Of a DNA stretch of 64,000 bases, positions 32,260-41,571 are shown piece by piece (position 1 is the stretch's first letter; each line of letters opens with the position of its first letter). A model generated the notes under the pieces. That model made no database searches, was not told where the DNA came from, and saw only the letters and a program-made list of their open reading frames with translations. The position numbers were made by a program, and so were the translations under genes. This DNA is from DIGJ01 sp041821315. GTDB taxonomy: Bacteria > Bacillota > Clostridia > Lachnospirales > Lachnospiraceae. Location: positions 56,632 through 120,631 of the forward strand of contig JBGUEO010000011.1 of assembly GCA_041821315.1 (NCBI GenBank), read 5' to 3'.

Positions 32260-33678
32260 AGATGCAGTTCCCTTTGCCTTTGCAAGCGTAAATATGAATT
32301 CACTACCAACGCCTTCGGTGCTAATTAGATTGATATTTTCACCGTGGGCGTTAATTATTTCTTTGGTTATGGATAATCCCAGACCAGTTCCTCTTTTATC
32401 TTTACCTCTGGAAGTGTCTATTTTATAAAAACGATCCCAAACTCGTTTCATACTATCTCTTGGAATGCCAACCCCAAAATCTTTTACCGAAACAAATACT
32501 TTTTCCCCTTGATCCTCGGATGAAATAATGATTTTTGAATCAGTGTGACTAAATTTAATTGCATTATCAATTAAATTATAGAGAACTTGCTGTATTTTTC
32601 CAAAGTCCGCTTCGATAAATAAATTTTTATCAGAAAAAACCAAATCAAGTCCAATGTTCTTCTTCGCACATACACCCTCAAAAGCCTGTGAGGTATGTTT
32701 GATTACTGAGTTGATATCAAAGGTAGTAATATCCAATAAAATCCCTTTATTTTTAAAACTATTGAGTTCTAATAAGTTGGCGGTAAGTTTATTAAGCCTG
32801 TCAGTTTCAAAGAGGATAATATCAAGATATTTTCCCTGCATATCATAAGGAATGGTACCGTCCGAAATAGCTTCTGCATATCCTTTAATCGAAGTAAGAG
32901 GGGAACGAAAATCGTGCGAGATATTAGCTACAAATTTCTTTTGGTAGTCGTCAAGACTATTTAGTTCTCCAGCCATATACTGGATTGAGTTTGCCAGGGT
33001 GAGAAATTCATCATGCGAATGGATGGAAAGAGGATAATTATAATTTCCATCGGCGTATTCTTTGGTAGCGTTTGCAATAATGTGTAAAGGATGTACCATT
33101 AAAAAATAAATATAGATAAACACTACAATTAATAAAAGCAAAAAGATGAGAAAGCAAATATTGATAATATCCGTATAGTATATACTATCACTTTTTATGG
33201 CATCGATGGAAGTATGCATCACAATGTAACCCTTGAATGAGTAGTTATAACTAATCGGGTAAACTAAGGTTAACATGGGTTCAAGGATTAAATTGGGAAT
33301 GGTTACATTTTCCGTAAAAACATTATCGAGAAGATGGTTACTTACATCATTTACGTTGATTTCCTTACCAGAAATAAAATTGTCACGTGTATCTAGTAAA
33401 ATAGTTCCGTCGGTTCGAACAAACCAAATACGCGTATTAAGAAAGGTATCAATGGTTCGAAGCTGCGTACGTAAATCAACCAAACTTGAGTTTTTCATAA
33501 AGTAGTTGTTCATATATTCAGAGGCAATTAAAGAAGCTTCCGAATAGAGAACGTTCTCTTTATCTTCAATAAGGCTGTGTTGGATGCGAGAAATACCATA
33601 GGTATTCATAATGGTGAATAAGGAAAATCCAACTAAAATATAGCAAATAATAAATTTTATGATTAAAGAACGTTTCAT
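32248..33678 (-). CDS. Sensor histidine kinase
   Basis: 476 residues. Two membrane segments (about 7-27 and 171-195) enclose an extracytoplasmic sensor domain, and a HAMP-type linker follows (about 196-247). The phosphoacceptor is His255 in SHDFRSPLTSIKG, and the ATPase has N, G1 (KDFGVGIPR) and G2 (GTGLGLSIT) boxes. It lies six bases after the response regulator gene and is its cognate kinase. The plan fits PhoR/WalK-like kinases; the signal is unknown. Confidence 0.93.
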   Translation of the reverse strand: MKRSLIIKFIICYILVGFSLFTIMNTYGISRIQHSLIEDKENVLYSEASLIASEYMNNYFMKNSSLVDLRTQLRTIDTFLNTRIWFVRTDGTILLDTRDNFISGKEINVNDVSNHLLDNVFTENVTIPNLILEPMLTLVYPISYNYSFKGYIVMHTSIDAIKSDSIYYTDIINICFLIFLLLLIVVFIYIYFLMVHPLHIIANATKEYADGNYNYPLSIHSHDEFLTLANSIQYMAGELNSLDDYQKKFVANISHDFRSPLTSIKGYAEAISDGTIPYDMQGKYLDIILFETDRLNKLTANLLELNSFKNKGILLDITTFDINSVIKHTSQAFEGVCAKKNIGLDLVFSDKNLFIEADFGKIQQVLYNLIDNAIKFSHTDSKIIISSEDQGEKVFVSVKDFGVGIPRDSMKRVWDRFYKIDTSRGKDKRGTGLGLSITKEIINAHGENINLISTEGVGSEFIFTLAKAKGTASSPR

Positions 33679-33684
33679 TATGAA

Positions 33685-34401
33685 TCACCCCTGTTTTTTT
33701 AGTTCGAATTTGTATCCAATTCCCCATACAGTAGACAAGCTCCAGGCGGTATGATCCTTTATTTTTTCCCGGAGACGTTTGATATGGACATCGACAGTTC
33801 TGGTATCACCAATATACTCATAACCCCATATATGATCAAGTAGTTGTTCTCTTGTAAATACTTGATTTGGATGAGAGGCTAAAAAATAAAACAACTCCAA
33901 TTCCTTTGGAGGCATTTCAATGGTCTCATCGAAATAGAGGACGGAATAGTTGGACAGGTTAATTACAAGGTCTTTATACTCGACATAATCACGCGCTGGT
34001 TTCGGAATCTGCGTTTCTGATACTGGGATCACATTAAAGCGGCGAAGCACTGCTTTTACACGTGCAACGAGTTCTTTGGAGTCAAAGGGTTTTATTATAT
34101 AATCGTCTGCACCCAGTTCAAGACCTAACACCTTGTCAAAAATCTCACCCTTTGCAGAAAGCATGATAATCGGAACCTTAGAGGTCTTACGGACTTCCCG
34201 GCATACTTCATATCCATCTATGCCTGGAAGCATTAAATCAAGTAAAATAAGATTTGGCTGATACTCACTAAATTGTTTCAGCGCAGCTTCGCCATCATTT
34301 ACAATCAAGGTATCAAAACATTCTTTAATTAGATAAAGCGAAATAAGTTCTGCAATATTTGAGTCATCATCGACAATTAGTATTTTTTGTTTTGCAATCA
34401 A
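33685..34401 (-). CDS. OmpR/PhoB-family response regulator
   Basis: 238 residues: receiver domain (1-120) with phosphoacceptor Asp55 (LLDLMLPG), and a winged-helix DNA-binding domain (about 140-235, with YIGDTRTVDVHIKRLREKI). The start is a TTG at 34401; a strong AAGGAGG seven bases before it and no suitable ATG support this. It is in one operon with mutS2 upstream and the kinase downstream. Confidence 0.93.
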   Translation of the reverse strand: MIAKQKILIVDDDSNIAELISLYLIKECFDTLIVNDGEAALKQFSEYQPNLILLDLMLPGIDGYEVCREVRKTSKVPIIMLSAKGEIFDKVLGLELGADDYIIKPFDSKELVARVKAVLRRFNVIPVSETQIPKPARDYVEYKDLVINLSNYSVLYFDETIEMPPKELELFYFLASHPNQVFTREQLLDHIWGYEYIGDTRTVDVHIKRLREKIKDHTAWSLSTVWGIGYKFELKKQG

Positions 34402-34415
34402 GGGGATACCTCCTT

Positions 34416-36800
34416 CTATTCTTTGAATTCAACAATTGTTACACCGTGGTCACCTTCTCCGAAGGCACCAATTCGAAAGGACTTTACATATTTTGTTTTT
34501 TTGAGGTGTGAATGAACCGCATTTTTTAATGCACCGGTTCCCCGCCCATGAATAACGGTTATTTGAGGTAAATGGGAAAGATAGGCATCATCCAAATATT
34601 TATCAAGCAGTGGAAGTGCTTCATCTACCGTTTTGCCGATTAGATTGATATCCGGTCGAATGGTTGCGGATTTGGATATCTTTATTTGAATGTTCCCACT
34701 GTATTTTTTGTTTGAGACAGTTACTAGGGGCTCGTCAATCAAGGTTAAGTCGGAAATGTTTAATAAAGAGCGGAGAATACCCATTTGTACAAATAGATCA
34801 CCCTTATCGTTGGGAAGAGAGCTTACAATACCGTTTAGGTTTAAACTGTTTACATGAACACTATCTCCAAGTCTGAAATCAGAAGCTTTATGCAGCTTAG
34901 AATTCTTCTTTTTCTTTATTGCAAGACGCTCCTCTTTTTCTCCAAGTTTTTCACGAAGCTGACTACGTTCTCGTTCCATTTCTTTGGTTTGATCACTGTC
35001 TTTGACCCATTTGTTATACTTCCGAATGGATTCGTCCGCAAAATCTTTGGCTTGTTGAATGATTTGACGTGCTTCTTCATTTGCATTTCGAAGGATACGA
35101 TCTTTTGCATCATCTAGCTTTTGATTTTTTTGCTCCAGTTTTTGCTTTAATGTTTCAACTTCCGCTTTATAATGGGAAACTTCGGCCTTTTCTCGCTCAA
35201 TAGTGATGCGGTTTGCTTCTAAATCGCTAATTACATCTTCAAAGCTTTTGTCTTGCGAACCAATCAGAGTCTTTGCTTCTTCAATGATATAGTCTGGAAG
35301 ACCGAGTTTGCTTGAAATGGCGAAGGCATTACTTTTACCTGGAATACCAATTAGCAGACGGTAAGTAGGACGAAGTGTTTCGATGTCAAATTCACAGCAA
35401 GCGTTTTCTACTCCATCCGTAGAAAGTGCAAATATTTTTAGCTCGCTATAATGTGTGGTTGCCATTGTTCGTATCGTTTGCTTATGAAGATGTGAAAGGA
35501 TAGAAATGGCAAGAGCAGCACCTTCGGTTGGATCGGTACCAGCACCAAGTTCATCAAATAAAACCAAAGATTTGTAATTTGCCCGCTCAAGGATTGATAC
35601 GGTATTTACCATATGAGAGGAAAAGGTACTTAAGCTTTGTTCAATGCTTTGCTCGTCTCCAATGTCGGCATATACTTCTTCAAAAATACTTAGTTCGGAA
35701 CGGTCAAAAGCAGGAATATGAAGACCCGCTTGTCCCATTAGAGTAAAAAGTCCAACGGTCTTTAAGGATACCGTTTTACCTCCCGTATTTGGGCCAGTTA
35801 CGATTAATAAGTTGAAGTCTTTCCCTAAGTAGATATCAATGGGAACAACCTGTTTTGCATCAATCAAAGGGTGACGTCCTTTTTTGATATGAATATAGCC
35901 GGTTTCATTAAAAATAGGCTCACTTGCCTTGTGTTTTTTTGATAGGGAAGCTTTTGCAAAAGCAAAATCAAGGGCTGTTAATAGTTCCAAATTTAACTTT
36001 AATTCTTCTATATACGAAGCGGCTTCGTTACTTAGTATGGCTAATATTTTTTCGATTTCTTCCGTTTCTTGAACGGCTAGCTCGCGAAGTTCATTATTTA
36101 ATTTCACAATAGCCATCGGCTCCATAAATAAAGTGAAGCCAGAAGAAGACTGATCATGTACCATGCCGTTAAAATGATGTTTATATTCCGATTTTATGGG
36201 AAGACAGTATCTTCCGTTTCGCATCGTTACAATGTTTTCTTGCAGCATATTTTGCGTCGATTGTGAGTTGACGATTGCATTTAATTGATCATGAATTTTA
36301 TTATTGGTATTTTTTATCGTGCGTCGAATATGGTGCAGTGTTGTGCTTGCATCATCTGCAATTTCTTCTTCGGACAGGATGCAACGGTTAATTTCTAGAT
36401 TTAAAGGAGATAAAGGTTCTAAATTTTGAAACGCTTCGGACAGTGAATCTTGATTGCGGTCTTCGTCACTGCCATCATATCTGCCATACGTTTTAACGCG
36501 AAGCGTTACCTGAAGTAATGAACTAATTTGTAGAAGCTCATTTGTATTTAAAGTGGAGCCAACATCCAATCGCATAAGAGAAGGTCTGATATCTTTGATT
36601 CCTAAAAAAGATACACTGCCCTTTTGGAGCAGTCGCCTGAGTGCATCCGAAGTTTCAGCTTGTGCTGCCTCAATTGCAGCCTTTTTTTGCATTGGCAATA
36701 GCATACGGCATATCTCTTTTCCTAGGGTAGATTGAGCCAGTGCAACTAACTGTTCTAAAATTTTATTATATTCTAAAGTTTTTAATACTTTCTCATTCAT
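34416..36800 (-). CDS. mutS2: Endonuclease MutS2
   Basis: 794 residues, a full-length MutS2. It has a clamp/lever helical N-terminus, a MutS ATPase with Walker A GPNTGGKTVSLKT and Walker B LVLFDELGAGTDP, a long coiled coil (about 520-640), a KOW-like segment, and a C-terminal Smr nuclease domain with VIHGRGTGALK. It acts in recombination control and, in Bacillus, in splitting collided ribosomes (RqcU). GAGGATAAT precedes the ATG. Confidence 0.96.
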   Translation of the reverse strand: MNEKVLKTLEYNKILEQLVALAQSTLGKEICRMLLPMQKKAAIEAAQAETSDALRRLLQKGSVSFLGIKDIRPSLMRLDVGSTLNTNELLQISSLLQVTLRVKTYGRYDGSDEDRNQDSLSEAFQNLEPLSPLNLEINRCILSEEEIADDASTTLHHIRRTIKNTNNKIHDQLNAIVNSQSTQNMLQENIVTMRNGRYCLPIKSEYKHHFNGMVHDQSSSGFTLFMEPMAIVKLNNELRELAVQETEEIEKILAILSNEAASYIEELKLNLELLTALDFAFAKASLSKKHKASEPIFNETGYIHIKKGRHPLIDAKQVVPIDIYLGKDFNLLIVTGPNTGGKTVSLKTVGLFTLMGQAGLHIPAFDRSELSIFEEVYADIGDEQSIEQSLSTFSSHMVNTVSILERANYKSLVLFDELGAGTDPTEGAALAISILSHLHKQTIRTMATTHYSELKIFALSTDGVENACCEFDIETLRPTYRLLIGIPGKSNAFAISSKLGLPDYIIEEAKTLIGSQDKSFEDVISDLEANRITIEREKAEVSHYKAEVETLKQKLEQKNQKLDDAKDRILRNANEEARQIIQQAKDFADESIRKYNKWVKDSDQTKEMERERSQLREKLGEKEERLAIKKKKNSKLHKASDFRLGDSVHVNSLNLNGIVSSLPNDKGDLFVQMGILRSLLNISDLTLIDEPLVTVSNKKYSGNIQIKISKSATIRPDINLIGKTVDEALPLLDKYLDDAYLSHLPQITVIHGRGTGALKNAVHSHLKKTKYVKSFRIGAFGEGDHGVTIVEFKE

Positions 36801-36929
36801 TTTTATTATCCTCTATGGTATACTTAACTTAAGTTCCTTTCTTATTTTAACCGATTGAGAGCCAAAATGAAACCTTAATTTTGGGCTTTCTATTGTTTAC
36901 ATTTCATTCATATATTGTTCATATGTAAA

Positions 36930-36938
36930 TGCTATAAT
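36930..36938 (+). promoter_or_regulatory. Extended -10 promoter of the HtrA-like gene
   Basis: TGCTATAAT, with no clear -35 at the right distance, lies 62 bases before the ATG at 37001. The rest of the 200-base gap to mutS2 shows nothing else. Confidence 0.5.
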
Positions 36939-37000
36939 ATGTCCAATATATAGGTAGTGTTGGGATGAGAAATGAATGCAATTAATGTGAGGAAATGTAC

Positions 37001-38287
37001 ATGTCAAATGAAGAGAAGCAAGAATTGCAAATGAATGATGAAAAGCGTGCTTTTATCCGGGAGCAAATTGCACCCAAGCGGCGAAGCGCGGCGAAACGCT
37101 TTATGGGAGCGGTATGGAAAACATCGATTCTCGCTATACTATTTGGTGTAGTAGGAAGCTTTGTTTTTTGTGCGTTTCACACATATTTTAATGAAATATT
37201 TGAAAAAGGAGAAGAGGGAACGATTGTTTTTGTTCAACCAACCCAATCTCCGCAACCGACGGCTAAACCAGTGCAAACGGATGAAAAGAAAGAACCAGAA
37301 CAAGTTCAGGCAGTGATGGATATCGATACATATAAAGAAGCATATGGGATTATGAAAGATGTCGCAAAAGAGTTTAACCATTCGGTTGTAACAGTCTCTG
37401 GTGTACAAAATGGGGTTGATTGGTTTGATAATCCGGCAGAAGCGAGTGATGTAACCTGTGGAGTTATTATTGCGGATAGCGACAAGAAAATGTATATACT
37501 AACAAGTTACCGTGAGATTACGGATGTGAGCCATATTCAGGTGACATTTGAAAATAATGAGATGGTGGAGGCAACTTTGTTAGGAAAGGATAAAGACACT
37601 AATATTGCGGTGATAGCCATTGAACATGATAATTTGTCAAAAGAAATTTTGAAAAAGATGCAAGTAGCAATCTTAGGCGATTCTTATTATGCACAAACAG
37701 GTGCTCCTATTTTGGCATTGGGAAATCCAAATGGATATATGTATTCAATGGAAATCGGTATGATTACGGGTGATTCGATTGAACAATATGTCACAGACAG
37801 CATGGTGGATTTGGTGTCTACTAATATTGTAGGTGTTGATGAAGGGGATGGTGTGATTGTCGATTTGGAAGGAAATATTATTGGAATCATTACGCACCAG
37901 TTTAAGGATGAAGTCAAAAATTCCATGTGTACAGCAATTGCAGTAAATCGTGTAAAAACTACAATTGAGAGAATCATGAATAAAACACAACGTGCTTATT
38001 TTGGAGTAGTTGCTAGCAATATTCCAGAGGAATATAAAAAGAGTTTGGGAGCAGAACATGGCATTTACGTAATGGAAGTTTTGAACAATTCGCCGGCGCT
38101 GGATGCAGGAATTCAAGTGGGCGATATTATAACAGATATTGATGATACAGAAATTACTTCAATCTCGAACTTTAGTGGTGCACTTTCCGTATTTAAACCA
38201 AAAGAGGAGGTTTTAGTAAAACTTTTGAGTACCACACGAATCGAAAATAAAGAAAAAACAGTAGCAGTTGTTATGGGTAAAAAATAG
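37001..38287 (+). CDS. HtrA-like membrane protein lacking the catalytic triad
   Basis: 428 residues. It has a basic cytoplasmic N-terminus, one membrane segment (41-60), a linker rich in Pro/Gln/Lys, a trypsin-like double barrel (about 108-320) and a C-terminal PDZ domain (about 335-425, with GIYVMEVLNNSPALDAGIQVGDIITDID). The triad of HtrA/DegP proteases is not there. Where the His normally sits (TNxHV) it reads TSYREI with Arg171, the Asp position is Asn201 in DTNIAVI, and the GNSGGPLV serine loop is DEGDGVIV. It is probably a pseudoprotease or binding scaffold facing outwards. The ATG at 37001 has GAGG at a spacing of eight. Confidence 0.85.
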   Translation: MSNEEKQELQMNDEKRAFIREQIAPKRRSAAKRFMGAVWKTSILAILFGVVGSFVFCAFHTYFNEIFEKGEEGTIVFVQPTQSPQPTAKPVQTDEKKEPEQVQAVMDIDTYKEAYGIMKDVAKEFNHSVVTVSGVQNGVDWFDNPAEASDVTCGVIIADSDKKMYILTSYREITDVSHIQVTFENNEMVEATLLGKDKDTNIAVIAIEHDNLSKEILKKMQVAILGDSYYAQTGAPILALGNPNGYMYSMEIGMITGDSIEQYVTDSMVDLVSTNIVGVDEGDGVIVDLEGNIIGIITHQFKDEVKNSMCTAIAVNRVKTTIERIMNKTQRAYFGVVASNIPEEYKKSLGAEHGIYVMEVLNNSPALDAGIQVGDIITDIDDTEITSISNFSGALSVFKPKEEVLVKLLSTTRIENKEKTVAVVMGKK

Positions 38288-38428
38288 AGATGTAAATTTT
38301 CTTTCATTTACGCAAAAAAACACATGATTCACGCAGAATATATTGCATTTTCCTCAGCAAAGGATTACAGTTGAGATATCAAAGAAACATACGTTGATTC
38401 GAAGTTTTTTAAGAAAGGAGTCTTATGT

Positions 38429-38869
38429 ATGGAGTCGTTATATTGGTTGATATTATTAGCGGTATTACTGGTAATTGAAATACTTACGTTGGGTCTAACC
38501 ACCATATGGTTTGCAGGTGGAGCATTGGCAGCAACCTTGGTTTCAATTATAGGACTTTCGCTTCCAGTGCAGATTGTTGTATTTTTTATTGTATCCATTA
38601 CCCTTTTAGTTTTTACCAGACCGATTGCTTTTCGTTATATAAATGAGCATAGGTCAAAGACAAATTATGAGGGATTAATTGGAAAAATGATTAAAATTAC
38701 GGAACGTGTCGATAATTTTAATCAAACAGGAACTGCAGTTGTCAATGGACAAGAATGGACAGTTCGAAGTGAACAAAACGGTACTATTTTAAATCCAGGA
38801 GATCGGGCAACAATCACAACGATTGCTGGAGTTAAATTAATTGTAAAACCATATTCAGAGGAGGACTAA
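38429..38869 (+). CDS. NfeD-like membrane protein
   Basis: 146 residues. Three or four close membrane helices (about 4-75) are followed by a C-terminal OB-fold domain (about 85-142, with GLIGKMIKITERV and VNGQEWTVRS). NfeD proteins are partners of SPFH proteins in membrane microdomains. It is the short form, without the ClpP-like protease domain. AAGGAG precedes the start. It is four bases from the SPFH gene and 142 bases after the HtrA-like gene; no terminator was found in that gap. Confidence 0.92.
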   Translation: MESLYWLILLAVLLVIEILTLGLTTIWFAGGALAATLVSIIGLSLPVQIVVFFIVSITLLVFTRPIAFRYINEHRSKTNYEGLIGKMIKITERVDNFNQTGTAVVNGQEWTVRSEQNGTILNPGDRATITTIAGVKLIVKPYSEED

Positions 38870-38873
38870 ATTT

Positions 38874-39797
38874 ATGGGACCTATTTTAACAGGTATTATT
38901 ATTTTAATCGTACTACTTTTAATTACATCTTGTATTAAGATTGTACCACAGGCATACGGATACGTAATCGAGCGATTGGGTGGTTATCAATCGACTTGGA
39001 GCGTAGGACTTCACTTTAAAGTGCCAATTATTGACCGGGTAGCAAGAAAAGTTTTATTGAAAGAACAGGTAGTTGATTTTGCACCACAGCCAGTTATTAC
39101 AAAAGATAATGTTACGATGAGAATTGATACGGTTGTCTTTTTTCAAATAACGGATCCAAAGCTTTTTGCTTATGGAGTTGAAAATCCGATTATGGCAATC
39201 GAGAACTTGACAGCAACAACACTTCGTAACATCATTGGTGATTTGGAATTGGATGAAACGCTTACGTCGAGAGAAGTAATTAATACTAAGATGCGGGCAT
39301 CACTTGATCTTGCAACAGACCCATGGGGAATCAAAGTGAACCGTGTTGAATTAAAAAATATTATTCCACCTACAGCGATTCAGGATGCGATGGAAAAACA
39401 GATGAAGGCAGAACGAGAGAGAAGAGAATCTATTTTGATTGCAGAAGGCCAAAAGAGATCTTCTATTCTTGTTGCAGAAGGTAAAAAAGAGTCTGCTATT
39501 CTTGAGGCAGAGGCTGAAAAAGAAGCAGCAATTCTTCGAGCAGAAGCAAAGAAGGAAGCAACCATTCGAGAAGCAGAAGGTGAGGCAGAAGCAATTATCA
39601 AAGTGCAACAGGCAAATGCCGATGGTATTCGTTTCTTAAATGAGTCCAATCCACAGGCAGCAGTTATTCAGTTAAAGAGCTTAGAGGCATTTGCGAAGGC
39701 CGCAGATGGTCAGGCTACTAAGATTATTATTCCATCTGAAATTCAGGGAATGGCAGGACTTGTAAAATCCTTGGTTGAGGTTGGAGCTGACAAATAA
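38874..39797 (+). CDS. SPFH/stomatin-like protein (QmcA type)
   Basis: 307 residues: an N-terminal membrane hairpin (about 2-22), an SPFH/band 7 domain (about 22-180, with VPQAYGYVIERLG), a long charged coiled coil of Ala/Glu/Lys repeats (about 175-245), and a conserved C-terminus with ESNPQAAVIQLKSLEAFAKAADG. It is expected to oligomerise on the membrane inner face and to scaffold partners including NfeD. GGAGGA precedes the start. Confidence 0.94.
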   Translation: MGPILTGIIILIVLLLITSCIKIVPQAYGYVIERLGGYQSTWSVGLHFKVPIIDRVARKVLLKEQVVDFAPQPVITKDNVTMRIDTVVFFQITDPKLFAYGVENPIMAIENLTATTLRNIIGDLELDETLTSREVINTKMRASLDLATDPWGIKVNRVELKNIIPPTAIQDAMEKQMKAERERRESILIAEGQKRSSILVAEGKKESAILEAEAEKEAAILRAEAKKEATIREAEGEAEAIIKVQQANADGIRFLNESNPQAAVIQLKSLEAFAKAADGQATKIIIPSEIQGMAGLVKSLVEVGADK

Positions 39798-39833
39798 ATT
39801 GTTTTAGTGAATGAATCTCTAGATACGAAAATA

Positions 39834-39884
39834 ATATCCCCCTCAAAACTTCAGGCTTGATTTTGGTTTTGAAGGGGGTATTTT
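39834..39884 (+). terminator. Terminator of the NfeD/SPFH unit
   Basis: ATATCCCCCTCAAAAC (39834-39849) pairs with GTTTTGAAGGGGGTAT (39865-39880) with a few non-Watson-Crick positions, followed by TTTT. Confidence 0.75.
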
Positions 39885-39931
39885 AGTGTTAAGACGAATC
39901 GAGTGAGTGGAACTATAGCTAGGAGTAAAAA

Positions 39932-40654
39932 ATGGCAAAAATATTAATTTTAGAGGATAATGCGGAAAGCCTTTGTGCGCTGGAGGCAATTGTAAAACAA
40001 ATTTCAAATGAAATTGAAGTGTTTACAGCAGCAACAATAGAGGAGGCTAGAGAGATTTTAGTAAGGCAAAAGAAATTGTCGTTATTTTTACTAGATATTA
40101 ATTTAAATGAAAAAAAAGTAGAAGATGAAGCTGGTATGGAGTTTGCCAAGGAAGTTAGAGCCTACTATGAGTATGAATTTATTCCAATTATTTTTGTCAC
40201 ATCGATCCTATCGATGGAACTTACCTCTTATCGGGAAATACAGTGTTACCAATATATTACGAAACCATTTGAAAAAGAGAAAGTACAGGAAATAATTAAA
40301 AAAATATTGAATCACGAAAAGACAGAGGAAAAAGAATTTGTATTAATTAAGAAAGATGGTATCAATTATAAAATAATTTGTGAAGACATTACATTTATTC
40401 AAGCGATACCAAGAGGAATTCGAATTCACTTAAGAAAAGAAGCAGTGGATGTGAAATATCTTACCCTCAAACAGCTTCTTGCAAAGCTTTCGGAACAAAA
40501 TTTCTTGCAATGCCATCGGATGTTTGTTGTGAATCGATTGCACATAGAATACATTGATGTCGTAAATCGGATCATTAAACTTGTGGGACGAAAAGAGTCG
40601 ATTGAAATAGGTGTTACCTATAAGGCAAAGATTAGGGAGTGGCTAAATGAATAA
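39932..40654 (+). CDS. LytTR-family response regulator (AgrA-like)
   Basis: 240 residues: a receiver domain with Asp55 (FLLDINLNE) and a C-terminal LytTR DNA-binding domain (about 135-235, with FLQCHRMFVVNRLHIEYI). AGGAG precedes the ATG. The gene overlaps the kinase gene by eight bases. Regulators of this type control quorum, bacteriocin or autolysis genes; targets here are not visible. Confidence 0.92.
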   Translation: MAKILILEDNAESLCALEAIVKQISNEIEVFTAATIEEAREILVRQKKLSLFLLDINLNEKKVEDEAGMEFAKEVRAYYEYEFIPIIFVTSILSMELTSYREIQCYQYITKPFEKEKVQEIIKKILNHEKTEEKEFVLIKKDGINYKIICEDITFIQAIPRGIRIHLRKEAVDVKYLTLKQLLAKLSEQNFLQCHRMFVVNRLHIEYIDVVNRIIKLVGRKESIEIGVTYKAKIREWLNE

Positions 40655-41480
40655 AGGAGTGTATCGTGTCTTATGTTTTTTGCTATTATTGGTTACCTTG
40701 TATACGATAGTCTCAAGCTGGAGTTATGGTGAGATGATAGATAGCAGGATACTATTGTTTTTTTTCTTATCTTTGTTAACGCTGGTTTGGGTATCAATTG
40801 AGCAAAAAAAGCATTATGATATTATTGCAAAACAAGAAAAAGAATTGCAGATGTATCGTCTTTATACCAAACCGCTCGAAGAGCTGGTAAAAGAAATAAG
40901 AATCAAACAGCATGAATTTGATAATCATATGAATGCAATTTTAAATATGCACGTAACCATTGATTGTTATGATGAGCTTGTTTTGGAACAATCAAAGTAT
41001 GTAAAAGAAATCTACGATGATCACAGCCGCCAATTTATTAATTTGCTAAAAATAAGTGATAAAGTATTGGCTGGTTTTTTATATAGCAAGATACTAGAAG
41101 CGCCTCAAGAGATATGTTTTGATATTCATGTGGAGGGGAAAACAATCCTTTCACAGGCAGGTGAACATAATATGATAGAGGTAGTTGGTACATTAATTGA
41201 TAATGCAATTGAAGCGTGTACGGATGAAAACAATGAGATAAAGATGGTAGTAGGATCAACGAATGATAAATTAGTATTTGAGCTATGGAATATGCATCCA
41301 GCAATTTCACTCGAAGAGATTGGTCATTTTTTTGAAAAAGGATATTCAACAAAAAAAGGAAACCGCGGTCTGGGATTATACAATGCAAAGCGTATTACCG
41401 AACAGTGTCAAGGGGAACTTACGGTTAGCATGGAACAGATGAAAGAAATGAATTACATTTGTTTTCGAGTAGAACTATAA
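40647..41480 (+). CDS. GHKL sensor kinase (AgrC-like, short)
   Basis: 277 residues. Only two membrane segments (about 6-22 and 33-51) are present, where AgrC has six or seven. A dimerisation helix with phosphoacceptor-like His in IKQHEFDNHMNAI is followed by a GHKL ATPase (TLIDNAIEAC, FEKGYSTKKGNRGLGLYNAK). With so little membrane domain it may sense an intracellular or membrane signal. No agrB or agrD-like gene lies nearby. Confidence 0.9.
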   Translation: MNKGVYRVLCFLLLLVTLYTIVSSWSYGEMIDSRILLFFFLSLLTLVWVSIEQKKHYDIIAKQEKELQMYRLYTKPLEELVKEIRIKQHEFDNHMNAILNMHVTIDCYDELVLEQSKYVKEIYDDHSRQFINLLKISDKVLAGFLYSKILEAPQEICFDIHVEGKTILSQAGEHNMIEVVGTLIDNAIEACTDENNEIKMVVGSTNDKLVFELWNMHPAISLEEIGHFFEKGYSTKKGNRGLGLYNAKRITEQCQGELTVSMEQMKEMNYICFRVEL

Positions 41481-41510
41481 GATAAGCATTCCAATGTGGA
41501 TGTTTAATAC

Positions 41511-41539
41511 TTGACAAAGTTAAAGTATTCCTATATTAT
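41511..41539 (+). promoter_or_regulatory. Promoter of lysA
   Basis: TTGACA (41511-41516) and TATTAT (41534-41539) are 17 bases apart. The leader is only about 25 bases, so no lysine riboswitch can be present. Confidence 0.75.
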
Positions 41540-41571
41540 GACTGTTATTATAAAACATAGGAGATGAGCGA

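Noticed and set aside
36915..36938. TTGTTC/TATAAT as a standard promoter before the HtrA-like gene
   Set aside because: The spacing is only 12 bases; the extended -10 explains the site better.
39351..39649. Minus-strand frames rich in Phe/Cys or Ser/Ala inside the SPFH gene
   Set aside because: They mirror the repetitive Glu/Ala/Lys coiled coil on the coding strand, and have no start signals.
39932..41480. A complete agr-type quorum-sensing locus
   Set aside because: No AgrB-like protease or short precursor peptide frame adjoins, and the kinase lacks the multi-helix receptor domain.
41480..41571. Lysine riboswitch before lysA
   Set aside because: The leader after the promoter is only about 25 bases, far too short for an L-box.
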